From Spirodela intermedia (lineage: Eukaryota; Streptophyta; Magnoliopsida; Alismatales; Araceae): a stretch of DNA of 64,000 bases. The position numbers and the translations under genes are program-made. Position 1 is the first letter of the stretch; each line of letters opens with the position of its first letter. Location of the stretch: the NCBI GenBank assembly GCA_902729315.2, contig LR746266.1, forward strand, positions 6,378,259-6,442,258, in the 5' to 3' direction. The notes under the pieces were generated by a model that did no database searches, was not told the origin of the DNA, and was given only the letters and a program-made list of their open reading frames with translations. Below, piece after piece: positions 32,801-44,211 of this stretch.

Positions 32801-34308
32801 TTTCCACTACTGCCATCCACGACCCTTGAGAAGGTATCAGCCCTGGCTCACGACTTGTTCTATGTGCCCTGTTTCAGTGGAGCTGATATCACTCCACGGC
32901 CGTCTTATCCTCCCTCTGTTTCTGTGGCAGCTCGAGAGAAGCTTTATTTGCAGTAAATTTCTTGCTCTTGACCTTCTTGTAAGTAAGATTTATTAAGAAT
33001 ATATTATATTACTAGTTTATCTTCTTCAGCAGCGCCCCTTACTTGGACTACTATGGGAACTGACTTGGCAGGTGAAGGAAGCCCTTGAGTATAGGGAACT
33101 AGGAGTGAGACCTTCAGGAGCTGATCAAAAGTAAGAAAAACACTAACAATCTGGCGGTTTTTCGTCGAGGACAATTTTTATTATTATTATTTGTTTATTT
33201 GTTTATTTTTTTATCTTTTATTTTTTATTTATTTTGTGTGGTGCTGTTCTCCCATCGCAATGTAGGAGTGAGGATATATATATATATATATATCTTTTAT
33301 GATGTTGCTTCCTCCACTTGTCTAGTGTAAGATTCCAACACAGGCGATCGAGTTTCAAAGAGCTGCAGTATATCTGTGATGGAGACAGTAACGGAGTGAT
33401 ATATTATGCTGGAACGTCATATGGGGAGCATCAGTGGGTGAATCCTGTTCTAGCCAAGGTGGGCTCGGATGATTTTTCCTCTTGTTAATCTCTGGTGAAT
33501 CATCATCCATAAATTCTTGGGTCATTCTTACCTAAAACTCCTCTGTCTTACAATTTTCCAGAGAATTTCTCTGACCGCCAGCAGCCCCATTTCCAGATAC
33601 ACCGACCCGAAGGTGCTCGTCTCGAGAACTTACCAGGTAACATGCATAATAATTTCTAGAGGCTACTCACGGTGGAAGGAACCCCCGTTTATTGAGAAAA
33701 AAACCATCTCACCTGGCTCCCGCAGGCCACTTCTTTTGCCGGGCCCAGGATTGAAAACGGCCGCAGCTGTGCTTGGTGGATCATCGACATCGGGCAGGAG
33801 CATCAGGTCTGTCCCATGTTTGCAGTCGTAGACATTTCATTCCATTCCCTCTGGGAAACCAGCTCTCTAAAGGACGAAGTGGGAACCCATCATCTTCCGC
33901 TTTCTCCCCGGAGTGACACCGGTTGCTCCGTTGCTTGCAGCTCATGTGTAACTACTACACCCTGAGGCAGGATGGGTCCGCAGCTTTCCTACGAGACTGG
34001 GCTCTACAGGTCAGTGAATCCCCTTTTAGCCCCGAACCACGGTGTCTCCTCTTTCTCCTTCTTTCTCCAAACCAAGGATCGTCTTTCAGGGTTCCCTGGA
34101 CATGGAGACCTGGACCAACTTGCGGGTGCACGAGAACGACCAGACCATATGCAAGCGGGGGCAGTTCTCATCCTGGGCGATCCACGGCCCCAGCGCCCTC
34201 CTCCCCTTCAGGTTCTTCAGGATCATCATGACGGGGCCCGCCGCCGACGCTTCGAATCCCTGGAACCTCTGCATCTGTTTTGTGGAACTCTACGGCTACT
34301 TCTGCTGA
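29864..34308 (+). CDS. BTB/POZ protein, At2g30600 type (BTB-BACK-discoidin)
   Basis: The domain layout matches the Arabidopsis At2g30600 family, probably a substrate adaptor for a cullin-3 ubiquitin ligase; that role is inferred from the BTB and BACK domains. Twelve exons: 29864-30661, 30791-31120, 31308-31538, 32293-32454, 32621-32833, 32931-32978, 33072-33130, 33326-33458, 33562-33636, 33726-33806, 33941-34009 and 34090-34308. Total 2418 bp, 805 aa, with all phases consistent (about 809 aa in Arabidopsis from memory). Order: an N-terminal farnesoic-acid-methyltransferase-like fold (about 1-170), an acidic linker, first BTB from about 205 (WELSDIFFIVGDEG), second BTB from about 343 (GDYSDVDIFIDGHGLVARGH), BACK region (exons 3-5), and a C-terminal F5/8-type discoidin domain (HRRSSFKELQYICDGDSNG to ELYGYFC). 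Exon 6, LERSFICSKFLALDLL, is the least conserved junction and the weakest part of the model. Confidence 0.94.
33276..33293. repeat. TA microsatellite in BTB gene intron
   Basis: An (AT)n run inside the intron between exons 7 and 8, preceded by a TTTAT-rich stretch. Confidence 0.9.
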
Positions 34309-34526
34309 GGATCAAAACCCGGCGGCCTTTTGAGGAGGCGCCCTGTAAAATCTGTAACGCTCGTTGAAGCAGAGAGGGAGAGAGGGCTACACCGCCCTGA
34401 TTTTCATATTATCCATCTCCACAAGTCACAGAGGATTGACACAGGTTGAAGAAGAAAGAAGGTAAAAAATCAGAGACTGATTGCACTCCGACAGCGGTGC
34501 AAGAGACAACGGAATCGCCGAGGCTG

Positions 34527-37089
34527 CTAGCCGTCGATTCTCCTCTGAAGGAAGACGGAGACCAGCAGAAAGGCAGCTCCAGTCACCGCAATGGTGAGCA
34601 TCATGCGACCCGGAGACGTGCTGGCCGGTCGCCTCCCATTTGCATCGCCGCCTTCCCTCCCCGGGGATCCGTCCACCCTTCAGAGGAGGCGCCAACCCAG
34701 TGAAAGTGAAAGAAAGTCAGGCCACTAGGGATGCCTTCCTTCTAAATAGTGGCAGCTTAGAGATCAACAGAAACGAAACATAGCGAGATCGAAACGAGAA
34801 GAAACTGGTATCAACCGGCCATGCTTCATGAAATTTAAGCTACCTGGGAGATCCTGAGGCACTGTTTGAGTGATTGTGCGACCGCAGTTCATGCTCCGCC
34901 CGTTGACACAGCCTGACATACTGGCCACACGCATCACAGAACTCTGTTCGGTTGCCACACATGTCCTGATATCCAGATGCCCAAGTAGATTAGAATTGAG
35001 TTTTTTTTTTTTTTTTTTTTCTGAGCAATTCCACGTGGGGATCCGACATCCATAGAACCTGATGCTTGTAGAGATCAACTGCAGGCAGCGGGAACTCACA
35101 GTACTCACAGGCGATGATCCTCTGAGGGCATCTTTCTCCCCTGTGGAGAGCTAAGCTTTTGCGCTCCACAGCCTCACCGCAGTGTATGCAGTCTATCTGT
35201 TTCAGAGAGAGAGATTAGGAATTCAAGGTGAAAAGAACGGATCACCATGTGCACATGGATATAGACTGCGCAACCACAGACATACACATTTCTTTAGCTC
35301 TGCGCATGGCAAACCACATGATCACCAGAGTGAGAGAACTCCGCCAAAGCCTTCTATAATGTTTGATCCCAAACTCTTATGCCCTCTACTGGGCATAATA
35401 AGCATGGGTGTGGTGGGTGGGTTTTAAAAAAATAAAAATAAAGTGTTCATAAATGCCCAGTGCCGAAGAATCATAAGTGTCCATGCTGAAGAATCCTGTG
35501 CATTTCGATGTGAGATGAGGCACGAACGTGTTGCTTTGATCGGTCAGGTCAATGCAGGATGATGTAAGGTGCTTTGACCTATCAGACCCATCATCCATGA
35601 AACTTCTTCGGAGGGCATTGGCTGTCCGTCAGCGAGACAGAGGATCGTTAAACCATAGTGAAGTGCCATTTGGAAAGGTACCCCGAAGAAACCTACGTCG
35701 TATTCCATCTGCATCCCCAACTCCCCATCCCCCGTCATTGCATTGTGTTCAGAGACGATGAGATTTCCTACCACTAAGGGATGAAACTGAGTACAAGAAG
35801 AACAGTGCCATAGAAGCCCGCTATCAGAGGATTCATCTACCCCACTGGGGGGGGTGGGTTTGCTCTACGAGCTCAGCTTCGTTTGCTCTAGAAAGCAATT
35901 GAAAACAACAGGCTACCCACTCCTCCCCAAGAAAAGGACATGATTAAGCCAAGGTACCCTTTGTCTAGATATGACGAGGTTGCGGCCATTCTCACCATCT
36001 AGCCATCACATTAGTAATTCGTTTAAATTTTTTTCATTCATTTCATAGGTGAACTATAGGAGGAATATCATATAAAAAATAGATCAATATCAAGAAAGAA
36101 GCGTCTGCATCAGGAGAGTCCCAAACCCAGAAGCCAAGATTAGAGAACTGAAAGCTATCACCCAAGGAACATGCAAATATCAATTTGAAGGGAACAGAGA
36201 ACCATACTGGAGCATGATTGTTGCCATAGTGCTCACTTGCGTGTTTCTTCGGGACCATTTCTCCACAAACAGAACATTTCTCAAGGTTGCGAAAGCAATG
36301 CACATAATGCAGATCGATATTCGACGTTGGAATATCCTTTCCGCTGAAAATGGAATCGAGAGATGAAACCGGTGAATCAGGCAAGGAACTCTGGCCCCAA
36401 AAACTGATCGCGACATAAAATCTAATCACCCAATAACATGGATAAAAAAATTCCGCCCAAAGGCCGCATTTTTAATACCTCGGTTCTTTTTTTGTGAGTG
36501 GTCGCTAACGTGTCATTCATACTATTTTGGCAAGAGGAGCGGGATGTTTTCCTTGGAATTATAGATCAAACCCCATCATTTAAGCGAAAAATGATGATGC
36601 CGCAAGAACACCCACGCGCACAAGACGCAAAAATTCGTATACGTCGGCAGGATAAAAGTGGTTGTTGGATCCCTCTCCAAATGGAGTTGTGGCCCAGATC
36701 CCAAATAAGCGGACTACCAGGTGAAAAAAGATTCTTACTCCGAATTGAATAGGGTTCTACGAATGGCATCCTAAGACATACACATTCCTGCAACTCGCAC
36801 CCCGGATATTAGGTTCCATTTAACGGATCGTGAAAAGCTCGGGCTCAAAGATTCGGAGCGTCTTGGTCGGTTCTTGATCATCAAAAGATTATCAACGTTC
36901 ATGGGGATCAGCACAAATTCAGCGTCATCAACCCCAAAACGCTCCCTCCATCGACAAATTGGTCTTCGAAAAGGGGGGAGGAGAAAACAAGGCGGAGGAT
37001 CGACCGGAAGAAAAAAACGGTGGCTCCCAGTTCGTTCTTTACCAGTGAGTACAGGCTGCCGTGGACGACTGGGAGATGATTGCCGCCAT
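34527..37089 (-). CDS. TRAF-type zinc-finger protein with C-terminal membrane segment
   Basis: Resembles the small Arabidopsis TRAF-type zinc-finger protein At1g09920 and the N-terminus of XIAP-associated factors. Exons (minus): 37043-37089, 36208-36343, 35059-35196, 34844-34965 and 34527-34677; 594 bp, 197 aa, phases consistent. It starts MAAIISQSSTAACTHC at ATG 37089. Repeated C-x2-C...H-x3-C fingers are visible: SNIDLHYVHCFRNLEKC, CSVCGEMVPKKHASEH, CIHCGEAVERKSLALHRG, CPQRIIACEYCEFPLPAVDL, CGNRTEFCDACGQYVRLCQR. The last 25 residues contain a hydrophobic run (LTIAVTGAAFLLVSVFL) followed by QRRIDG, which looks like a tail anchor. The stop lies 218 bp from the stop of the convergent BTB gene. 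The large second intron (about 1 kb) carries no other feature. Molecular role is unknown. Confidence 0.9.
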
Positions 37090-37260
37090 GGGAAAGCGCG
37101 AGATCAGAAAGTAAGGCGGCGGCGACGGGCAGAGAACCGGTCACCGGTTACACGTACGCGGAGCAGACGAGGACGACGGAGAGGACAACGGGAGAGATGG
37201 ATGTGCGGAGAAACATAGAACCAATGAAAGATTAGGCTTTTCAACCAGACGCCGCTGGAA
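37090..37260 (-). promoter_or_regulatory. Upstream region of the TRAF-type gene
   Basis: GC-rich DNA just upstream of the ATG at 37089. No clear TATA box is visible. It ends where AT-rich repeat DNA begins at about 37260, so the proximal promoter is short or lies inside the repeat. Confidence 0.35.
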
Positions 37261-40200
37261 AGTCGTAAAATTAACACGCATACCCATGGTTCACGAATAA
37301 AATTACTTTTTTTATTGCATGCTTAAATTCTGCACCCACATAATATATTTACCAGCAGGAGTTCACAGAATAGAGATTCAATGTTTTATTTTCTTTTTGA
37401 GATAGAAATTGAAAAAATCTATGATTGTTCTCTTTAGTCTTTACGAATCACTATTACCTTGTCATTGCAGTCCTTTTTCTCAAGCTAATAATAATTGTTT
37501 AGACAATTCAACTTTACATCATTCTCATTTATGCGTGCTTGTGCATCTTCTAATGTTCAAGCATAAATAGGAACATTGAGAGTGTTCAAGAGGATCATAG
37601 ACATGACATGCTTATTTTAGTTCTAACCGAGTGGGTGAGTACGAGCGAGAGAGAGTTAGAATAAATGAGTTGTGCCATTCAAGTTATGGTGCCAAATACG
37701 AATGAATGGATAAGATTATTCCTATTTAGCACGGGCAATCAACCTTGGCTATAGTAGCATCCAACTTTAACTGCTTCCACAAATGGCAAGGTTGTGAATT
37801 CCTAAAACAAGCAGATTAGCCTCAATATTTAGGAATAATTGGAGATTGCATATTGATAGCATTTAGTAATATGATTGAACCCCAGCATACTGACAACACT
37901 AGTTGGGTGATGAGGGCAGATTTCCTAGTCTCAATCTCAATAGTCCTATTTTGATACAAAATCTTGATCGTAATAGACAAAAAATATCATAGTATAATAA
38001 ATTGAAACCGATGGCAAGTTAATGATGCACAAGATATTATAATATATGTATGATTGTGACTATTCATAATCACCCTACTTTATAATGGACGCATGAGCAT
38101 ACAAACTATGTGTAAATATGTAGTGGTCAATGTTAAGGAAAGTACAATGTTGTTTAACTTTTGAACTTCTTTCAATGAAAAATGTCACATGATTAGTTAG
38201 GTATTGATAATACTCTGATATGACTTTCATGAAAAATTGGTGAAGATGATACCTATAAAAGTAAAACACACTATTTTATGCTTAGATTATTATACTATAG
38301 CTATACAATGTCAATCATAGAAAAGTTTGGTGTGATTTTCATGAAAAATTGACCAAGATGATATGAAGAAAAGGCATTAAATTTTATGCTGATATTTTAT
38401 ATTATAAATATGTAATTAATTAATTATATTCTAAATATTTTTTAGTCCACATTTTAATGTCAATCATGTAGTATATATATTTATAAAAAATAATAAATAT
38501 TTTGTATAGTGTTCCTAGACACAAATATCTAAGTTGCTAATATCCCATCTATCATTGTATGCTGACAAACTATTATATTTTAAAATTAGTGAATGGGACT
38601 TAATAGCCTTGTATTGTGATCAACTATGGGCTGGTTGCATGGCAAAATCAAATAAGTGATCCGATCCTATTCTTGAATTTGTCTATATTTTTCAAAACTT
38701 GATTGCTTTGAATAGTATACCATGTCTTTCAATTTTTAACAAATGGAGTGAAGATGAATGAATCAAAATATCTTTTTCTTCATTTGGTTCTTCATCTTTT
38801 ATAGACTGAAGTTGGCCCACTTAATCTAAACTTATCTTTGATATTTCTGAAGGTTACCTTAAGAGTCATGTGACCTTCTATATTAGTACGTACACTTGTA
38901 AACTATTATAATATAGCATCACGAATCTCATTTGAATCTCTAATGTTGTGCCTGGTTAACACCAATCTATGGCTCCCCTTAAGCTTATGCCAAACAACAA
39001 TAAAGTCACATCACGAGCAACATAAGCTTATATTACTTTGTAGTTTCAAAATTCATCATGATATTTCATTGGAATTGTTGTAAGCTTATATGTTGCACCA
39101 TAAGCTTAGTAGTGAATTTCTCTAGAGTCATATTTGAGAACCATAAAAGCATATATGTTGCCCCATTTGTGAAGTCCAATAAGCTTAGTTGAAGAACTCT
39201 TAAAGTTTTTATGTCTGCCCCCTATGCTTACTTGCAAATTGTTGTTAAGTCGTATCAAGAGAAATTGAGGTTTAATTTTTTTTATAGGATTACATGTTAA
39301 CTAGTTTAAGGTTTCATTGTAAGCCAATTCAACAAATATCTTACCTCACAAGATCATTTGTGAACAACTATAGGGTCATGACAAGAGACAAGCTTATTCT
39401 TATATCTATTTTTCCTTGCAATCTTTCTTGTGAAATATAATAAGGTTACATTAGAAGCTACATTACCTTATATGATGGCTCGTTGATTTACACATAAATC
39501 ATTGTGAAGGGTTGTTAGGAGCCTCAAATAAAGCTTAATGGGCCATATATAATAATACTATGCCAAAAAGGTTACTTGGAAAGTCATAAGCTTTCAAAGG
39601 AGGTTAAGGATACATGGCCTTTAATCCTTGTTAATGAGAACCCTAATATAAGAGCACATGGCAATATATAAACCTTTGGAGCAAAGGTTAATCATAGATT
39701 ACTACAAATATAGCCTTATAAGAGCCTTGTTGTCAGAGCACTAGGAAAAACATAACATAAGGTTTAGAAGTTGTTTACATGAATCATCATGTATGTTTTT
39801 GAGAATCATGAAGCAAGAGTACGTGCAAAATATAAACATATGGAGAAAAGCATTATGGGGGAAAGAACAAGCTCAGAAAATGCAAATTTAAATTGAGGAC
39901 CACCTAACAAATCTCGTCATTGATCTAGAGGTAATCTTAGTGCTGAGTAAGTGCTAATCATTATTCACCAAGGTGGCCTTCTATACAATGACCTCTGACC
40001 AAGTGGGTGTGAAGTCACCTAAGATATTATTCTCTTCTCATGTTAGAGAGGACCGTCCAAATGAGAAATTTTAGTGCTCATAAGAGGAACAAGGGTAGTG
40101 GAGAAAATCAGTTCAATTTTAATTTAGGAATATTTTTTCTTTACTCTTTCCAGATTCTATTCAAGCAGAGAGGAGTAAAGTAAGATATTTGAATAAATAA

Positions 40201-40305
40201 ACAGAAGAAAGGAGAAAAATAAGTAATAATTTTTCTTTAACCCTTCATGATACAATTAAATTGTATGAAAATCATTCATGAGATAATCAAAAAGTTTGGA
40301 AGGGG
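37261..40305. other. AT-rich decayed repeat DNA
   Basis: About 3 kb with no open frame that I can assign. Between 38975 and 39600 the motif AAGCTTA/AAGCTTAT recurs about seven times (for example CTTAAGCTTATGCC, CATAAGCTTATATT, TAAGCTTATATGTTGC, CCATAAGCTTAG, AATAAGCTTAG, ACAAGCTTATTC), suggesting a decayed internal repeat. The purine tract GGAAGGGG at its right end precedes a candidate LTR. It is probably the remains of LTR retroelements. Confidence 0.5.
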
Positions 40306-40806
40306 TGTTGGAACATTATAAGTTTCTTTATTGGTTGCATAGTTTAAATTTATATTTTTAGTTCTTAACTGTCATATATTTTTAAATTTTATTAAACATG
40401 ACCGTGGTTGAAGATAAATCTCATTGGCTAAATTCTATGCCCAATGTTTGTAAGTCAATCTATGTGGAATACTATATTAAGTATATATGGCATACTAGAC
40501 GAAGAATACCTGGTTAAGAATCAATGTGGAATATTAGACTTATAATAAACACATATTGGCTATTACGACAATACTTGTGTTCACAAAGTTGTGCTTGTTC
40601 TTCTCATTGCTAGTTGATTTACAATAGAACGGCACTAACAAGCTATCAATTTTTTGCATGTAACCCATTTATATCATCTATATCATAGGGACAATATTTT
40701 ATTTCCAAGTAAGAGGATGTGTTGGTTATTCTAAAGGTCAACTTATCACCACTTGGATGTATTGATGTAATATCATATTTTAAGTTAGATATCCAATACC
40801 TCTAAT
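40306..40806 (+). repeat. Candidate decayed copia-type LTR
   Basis: It begins TGTTGGAACATTATAAG directly after the purine-rich GGAAGGGG, as a 3' LTR would. It ends just before TGGTATTAAAGC (40808-40819), a two-transition variant of the copia primer-binding site TGGTATCAGAGC, as a 5' LTR would. The length of about 500 bp is plausible. No second copy was found in the window, so the call rests on these two boundary signals. Confidence 0.45.
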
Positions 40807-40807
40807 A

Positions 40808-40819
40808 TGGTATTAAAGC
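40808..40819 (+). other. Decayed copia primer-binding site
   Basis: TGGTATTAAAGC differs from the initiator-Met primer-binding site by one C-to-T and one G-to-A change. Both are transitions expected from deamination of methylated cytosine. Confidence 0.5.
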
Positions 40820-43800
40820 TAGAGGTTGTTCTTGGGCTACACAAACCTCATTTCTATTGCCCACATGAGAAATATTTTTTTTTCATTAAAGTAAATATTA
40901 AGATGTTCTTACTTCAGCCATTATCAATTACTTTTGATTTATATGACCTAGTATCATTAACAATATATCTTCTATGTCACAAAAGTTTATCTATGTTAAC
41001 ACATGTTCTCAAGAAAATAATTGATACATTGGTACACAAATTGGAACCCCAATGAGATGGAGCCATAGTATTTCAAACCTCTACTAAAAAAATTTGAAAA
41101 TGAATAAACATTAATAAAGTGATGAAAGAAACAATATCAGGATATCCTTGCAAAAAGATTAATATTGAAGTATGGATTACAGATAACTTTTTATTAATCA
41201 ACGTTATACTTTCAAATTGGTGTTGTAATGATCTTTCATTTGAAACTCCCTCACCATTTGTTAATTACCGACTTACCAAATTTTTTAGTACCATACCATT
41301 TTTTTGTTATCCCCTGCCCTGTTCCCGTTTGTAATGTCATGTCGTTTCTTCAAGGTACAAATTTCTCCATGGAGAGGCTTTCCACATCTTAGTGAACTCC
41401 ACAGTAGACATTCAAATGAGAGTATTCTTAGGAGTGAAAAATAAATAACCACGATGGTTCAATTTGACATGGTTGAATGGCTCTTTTTTCTTGAAAGATA
41501 AGGTGTCGATTCACGGAGTTACCAATTAAAAGTAGTGGGAAACATCCAGTGAAATATAACTTGAAAATTGCACATACTGAAGACTGAATAGAGAGGAATC
41601 CAACAGAGGATGGCGTAGAAAACTAAGGCCTCGCCTCTGAAAAGTGATATCAAAATTTAATGTCCAGACTTAACAATTTCCGAAATTCAAGTTGGTAGTC
41701 CAGTCGTCTGGAAGGGACACCAACATGTCCATGTTCCCGGTAAAGAAATTCATATTCATACGTAAAGGCATAGAAATATACACATGCATATGGACAGTTA
41801 ATAGTATTTTTTTATTGTCTATTTTTGGTTGCGTGGGTGGATCACTCCCAAACGACGTTGGTGTCCCTCATATTCTGTTCTCAGTCCAAGAAACCGAGAT
41901 GCTCCTTACCTCAAGTTGTGCCGCCCAAGCTGGGTGGGTTTGGCGATAGCTCCAGCCAGTAACGCGCCTGGGGCCTGGATTGTTTTCTCATCCTCCTTAC
42001 CGATCGCCCATTTGTACCCAGTTCCGCAGCAGTCATTCAGTCCCTTTGCCAATCTATTAATTTCATTTACTCCAGGGGAAATAGTGTTGGCTACTTGGGT
42101 CATCTTCAGGGGGGGTTCTCCTTAGATCTTGCATATTTTTTGTCACATATCTTATGAGAGAATTAGAGAATTCGGAACTCTGATGTATAAAATCGGAGAA
42201 CCGAAGACAGTGATGAACGTCTCAGTCCGGAGAATGGAATGGAATAAGGTTTTCTGTAGAGGAGAGGGACCCAATTGACCACAACACGAGCGCATCTGCT
42301 CATGGGAGGCGAATCTTTTTCTGCTCTTGCCGAGGATACTCCACTTTTGACGCGATATACTTCGGGTTGACGGTCGCAATCCCTCGCTCCTCACGCTCTT
42401 TCGTGCCTTCTCTTCCGTCTAGGAATCGAGTGTCAGTGCACATGTGGTTGAAGCTCCGAGGAGACATGTTGCTTACCTGCCCGATGAGTGGCACTTGAAG
42501 AAACAGAAACGAAGAAAGGTCTTCGTCCCCTTCTCCCTCTCCTCGTCGTTCTCCATATCCTCATCAAGCCATAAAAACTAAAATCGGTGGATCATCAGTC
42601 GCCTGTCGCGATATCGTGCACATCACGAGAAAAAAGATACTCTATTTCCATCCTCCGATTTGGCAACTGGAGGCAGCCGATGAAAGGGACAGTTGCATTG
42701 TTGGGATTCGTAAAGAAATGGGTTGCTTAAAGATGAATCTGCCTTTCCCCGTGGTCTATAATGTTCATGATTTGGCGATGATTGACACTTGGCCGTGGTT
42801 TCTCAGTGCCGGCCGTCGCCCTTGCCACCTTCCCTCTCCTCCAACTCATCAGTTTAATGTTAGTGGCCAAAGACCAACCTAGCCCCTCCACTAGAACAAC
42901 AAAAATAAGATTGAAGGACGTGGAGAGGCATCCACTGCAGAATCCATCCCACGCGGCATCGACCAATCAGGATAAAGGGGTGTCTTATCTAATCCAAACC
43001 CCTTGGATTACAAAGAGGATTCGGGATTTAGTATTGAGGGCACTCGAATTTCGGCGGCGTAGTATGATGTCGCCCGTGTGTTCCCTCGGTGATCCCCCGT
43101 GTGTGGAGTGAGGGAATCCTAATGTAAGAGAGCTTTCCTCCCGCCCCTTCTTTCTAGTTGAAACTCTAGACACCATTAATCATGGATGCCCAGGCTGGCG
43201 TGCCGGCAGGCGTGCGAGGCCATTCCTCGGTAGCCCCGACGTTCAGCCCACGTGCTCCCTGGAGCTCCTGTCGAGGAGAAGGCCCCGAAGACAATGTTTC
43301 TACGGGCTTAGACTTTTGAAGCCGAAGGCCACCTTGTCGCCGTCGCCTTCAAATGGTGGATTCCAGCTAACCTGACAGCGATATAGGGCATATATTACCC
43401 GACAGCAGCTATTAAATAGTGGGGAACTGATCTTCGATTCCAAGTGTACATGCTTGCAACTGCGTGCGTTCTTCCATATCGAGAAGTGAACTCCTACTTC
43501 TGTGGGCATAGAACACATACCCTTCAGAGTCTTCAAAGAAAAAAAGAGAGAAGAAAACAGGCGACTCTTTCCTTTTGTGCATGGACTTCGTAAACAGAGT
43601 ATCCGTTTACGTAGTGAGGTTGTGAACTTGATTCAGCGATTTACAATAATAGTCGCCTTGTTATAACATGGAATAATCCTTAAACGGGCACACTCTCCCA
43701 ATCCATTCAATATCATGGATAGAAGTACGTCTAAAACGGCTAAACACGCCTGAGCCGTTTGATATGGAGGGATTGCCTGGATGGTCCTAATGATGCAAGG

Positions 43801-44162
43801 TATTAAACACTTCACTCCGGAAGTATGATTCAAGTCCTAACTGTCAGATCTGCATGACAGCATGAGACTTGATGAAGCTTAGTATTTGGGCGGACAAGAT
43901 AAAACAAAAAAATTAACCTTAAATGTATTCAAATATTAAAAAAATGAACTTCACTGGAGAAGAGAAGAACGTTCCAACTTTCTATTTGTAAAGAGAGAGA
44001 TTAAATTATACATCGAAGGTAGAATGGATTGATTTCAATCGCTCTGAAGAATAGTGGTAACCGTCTTTTTTCATTGTTTAGACCTTGCATAGGATGATTT
44101 TCCCAGAAGCAAGGTCTTCATACCAGATGTAACAGATCGGAAGAAGAGCGAGCGAGCGAGCG

Positions 44163-44211
<49 letters not shown>

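Noticed and set aside
36874-37218. Plus-strand frame at the TRAF gene 5' end
   Set aside because: The minus strand here encodes exon 1 (MAAIISQSST) with a correct donor, and the plus frame is Arg-rich with no motif.
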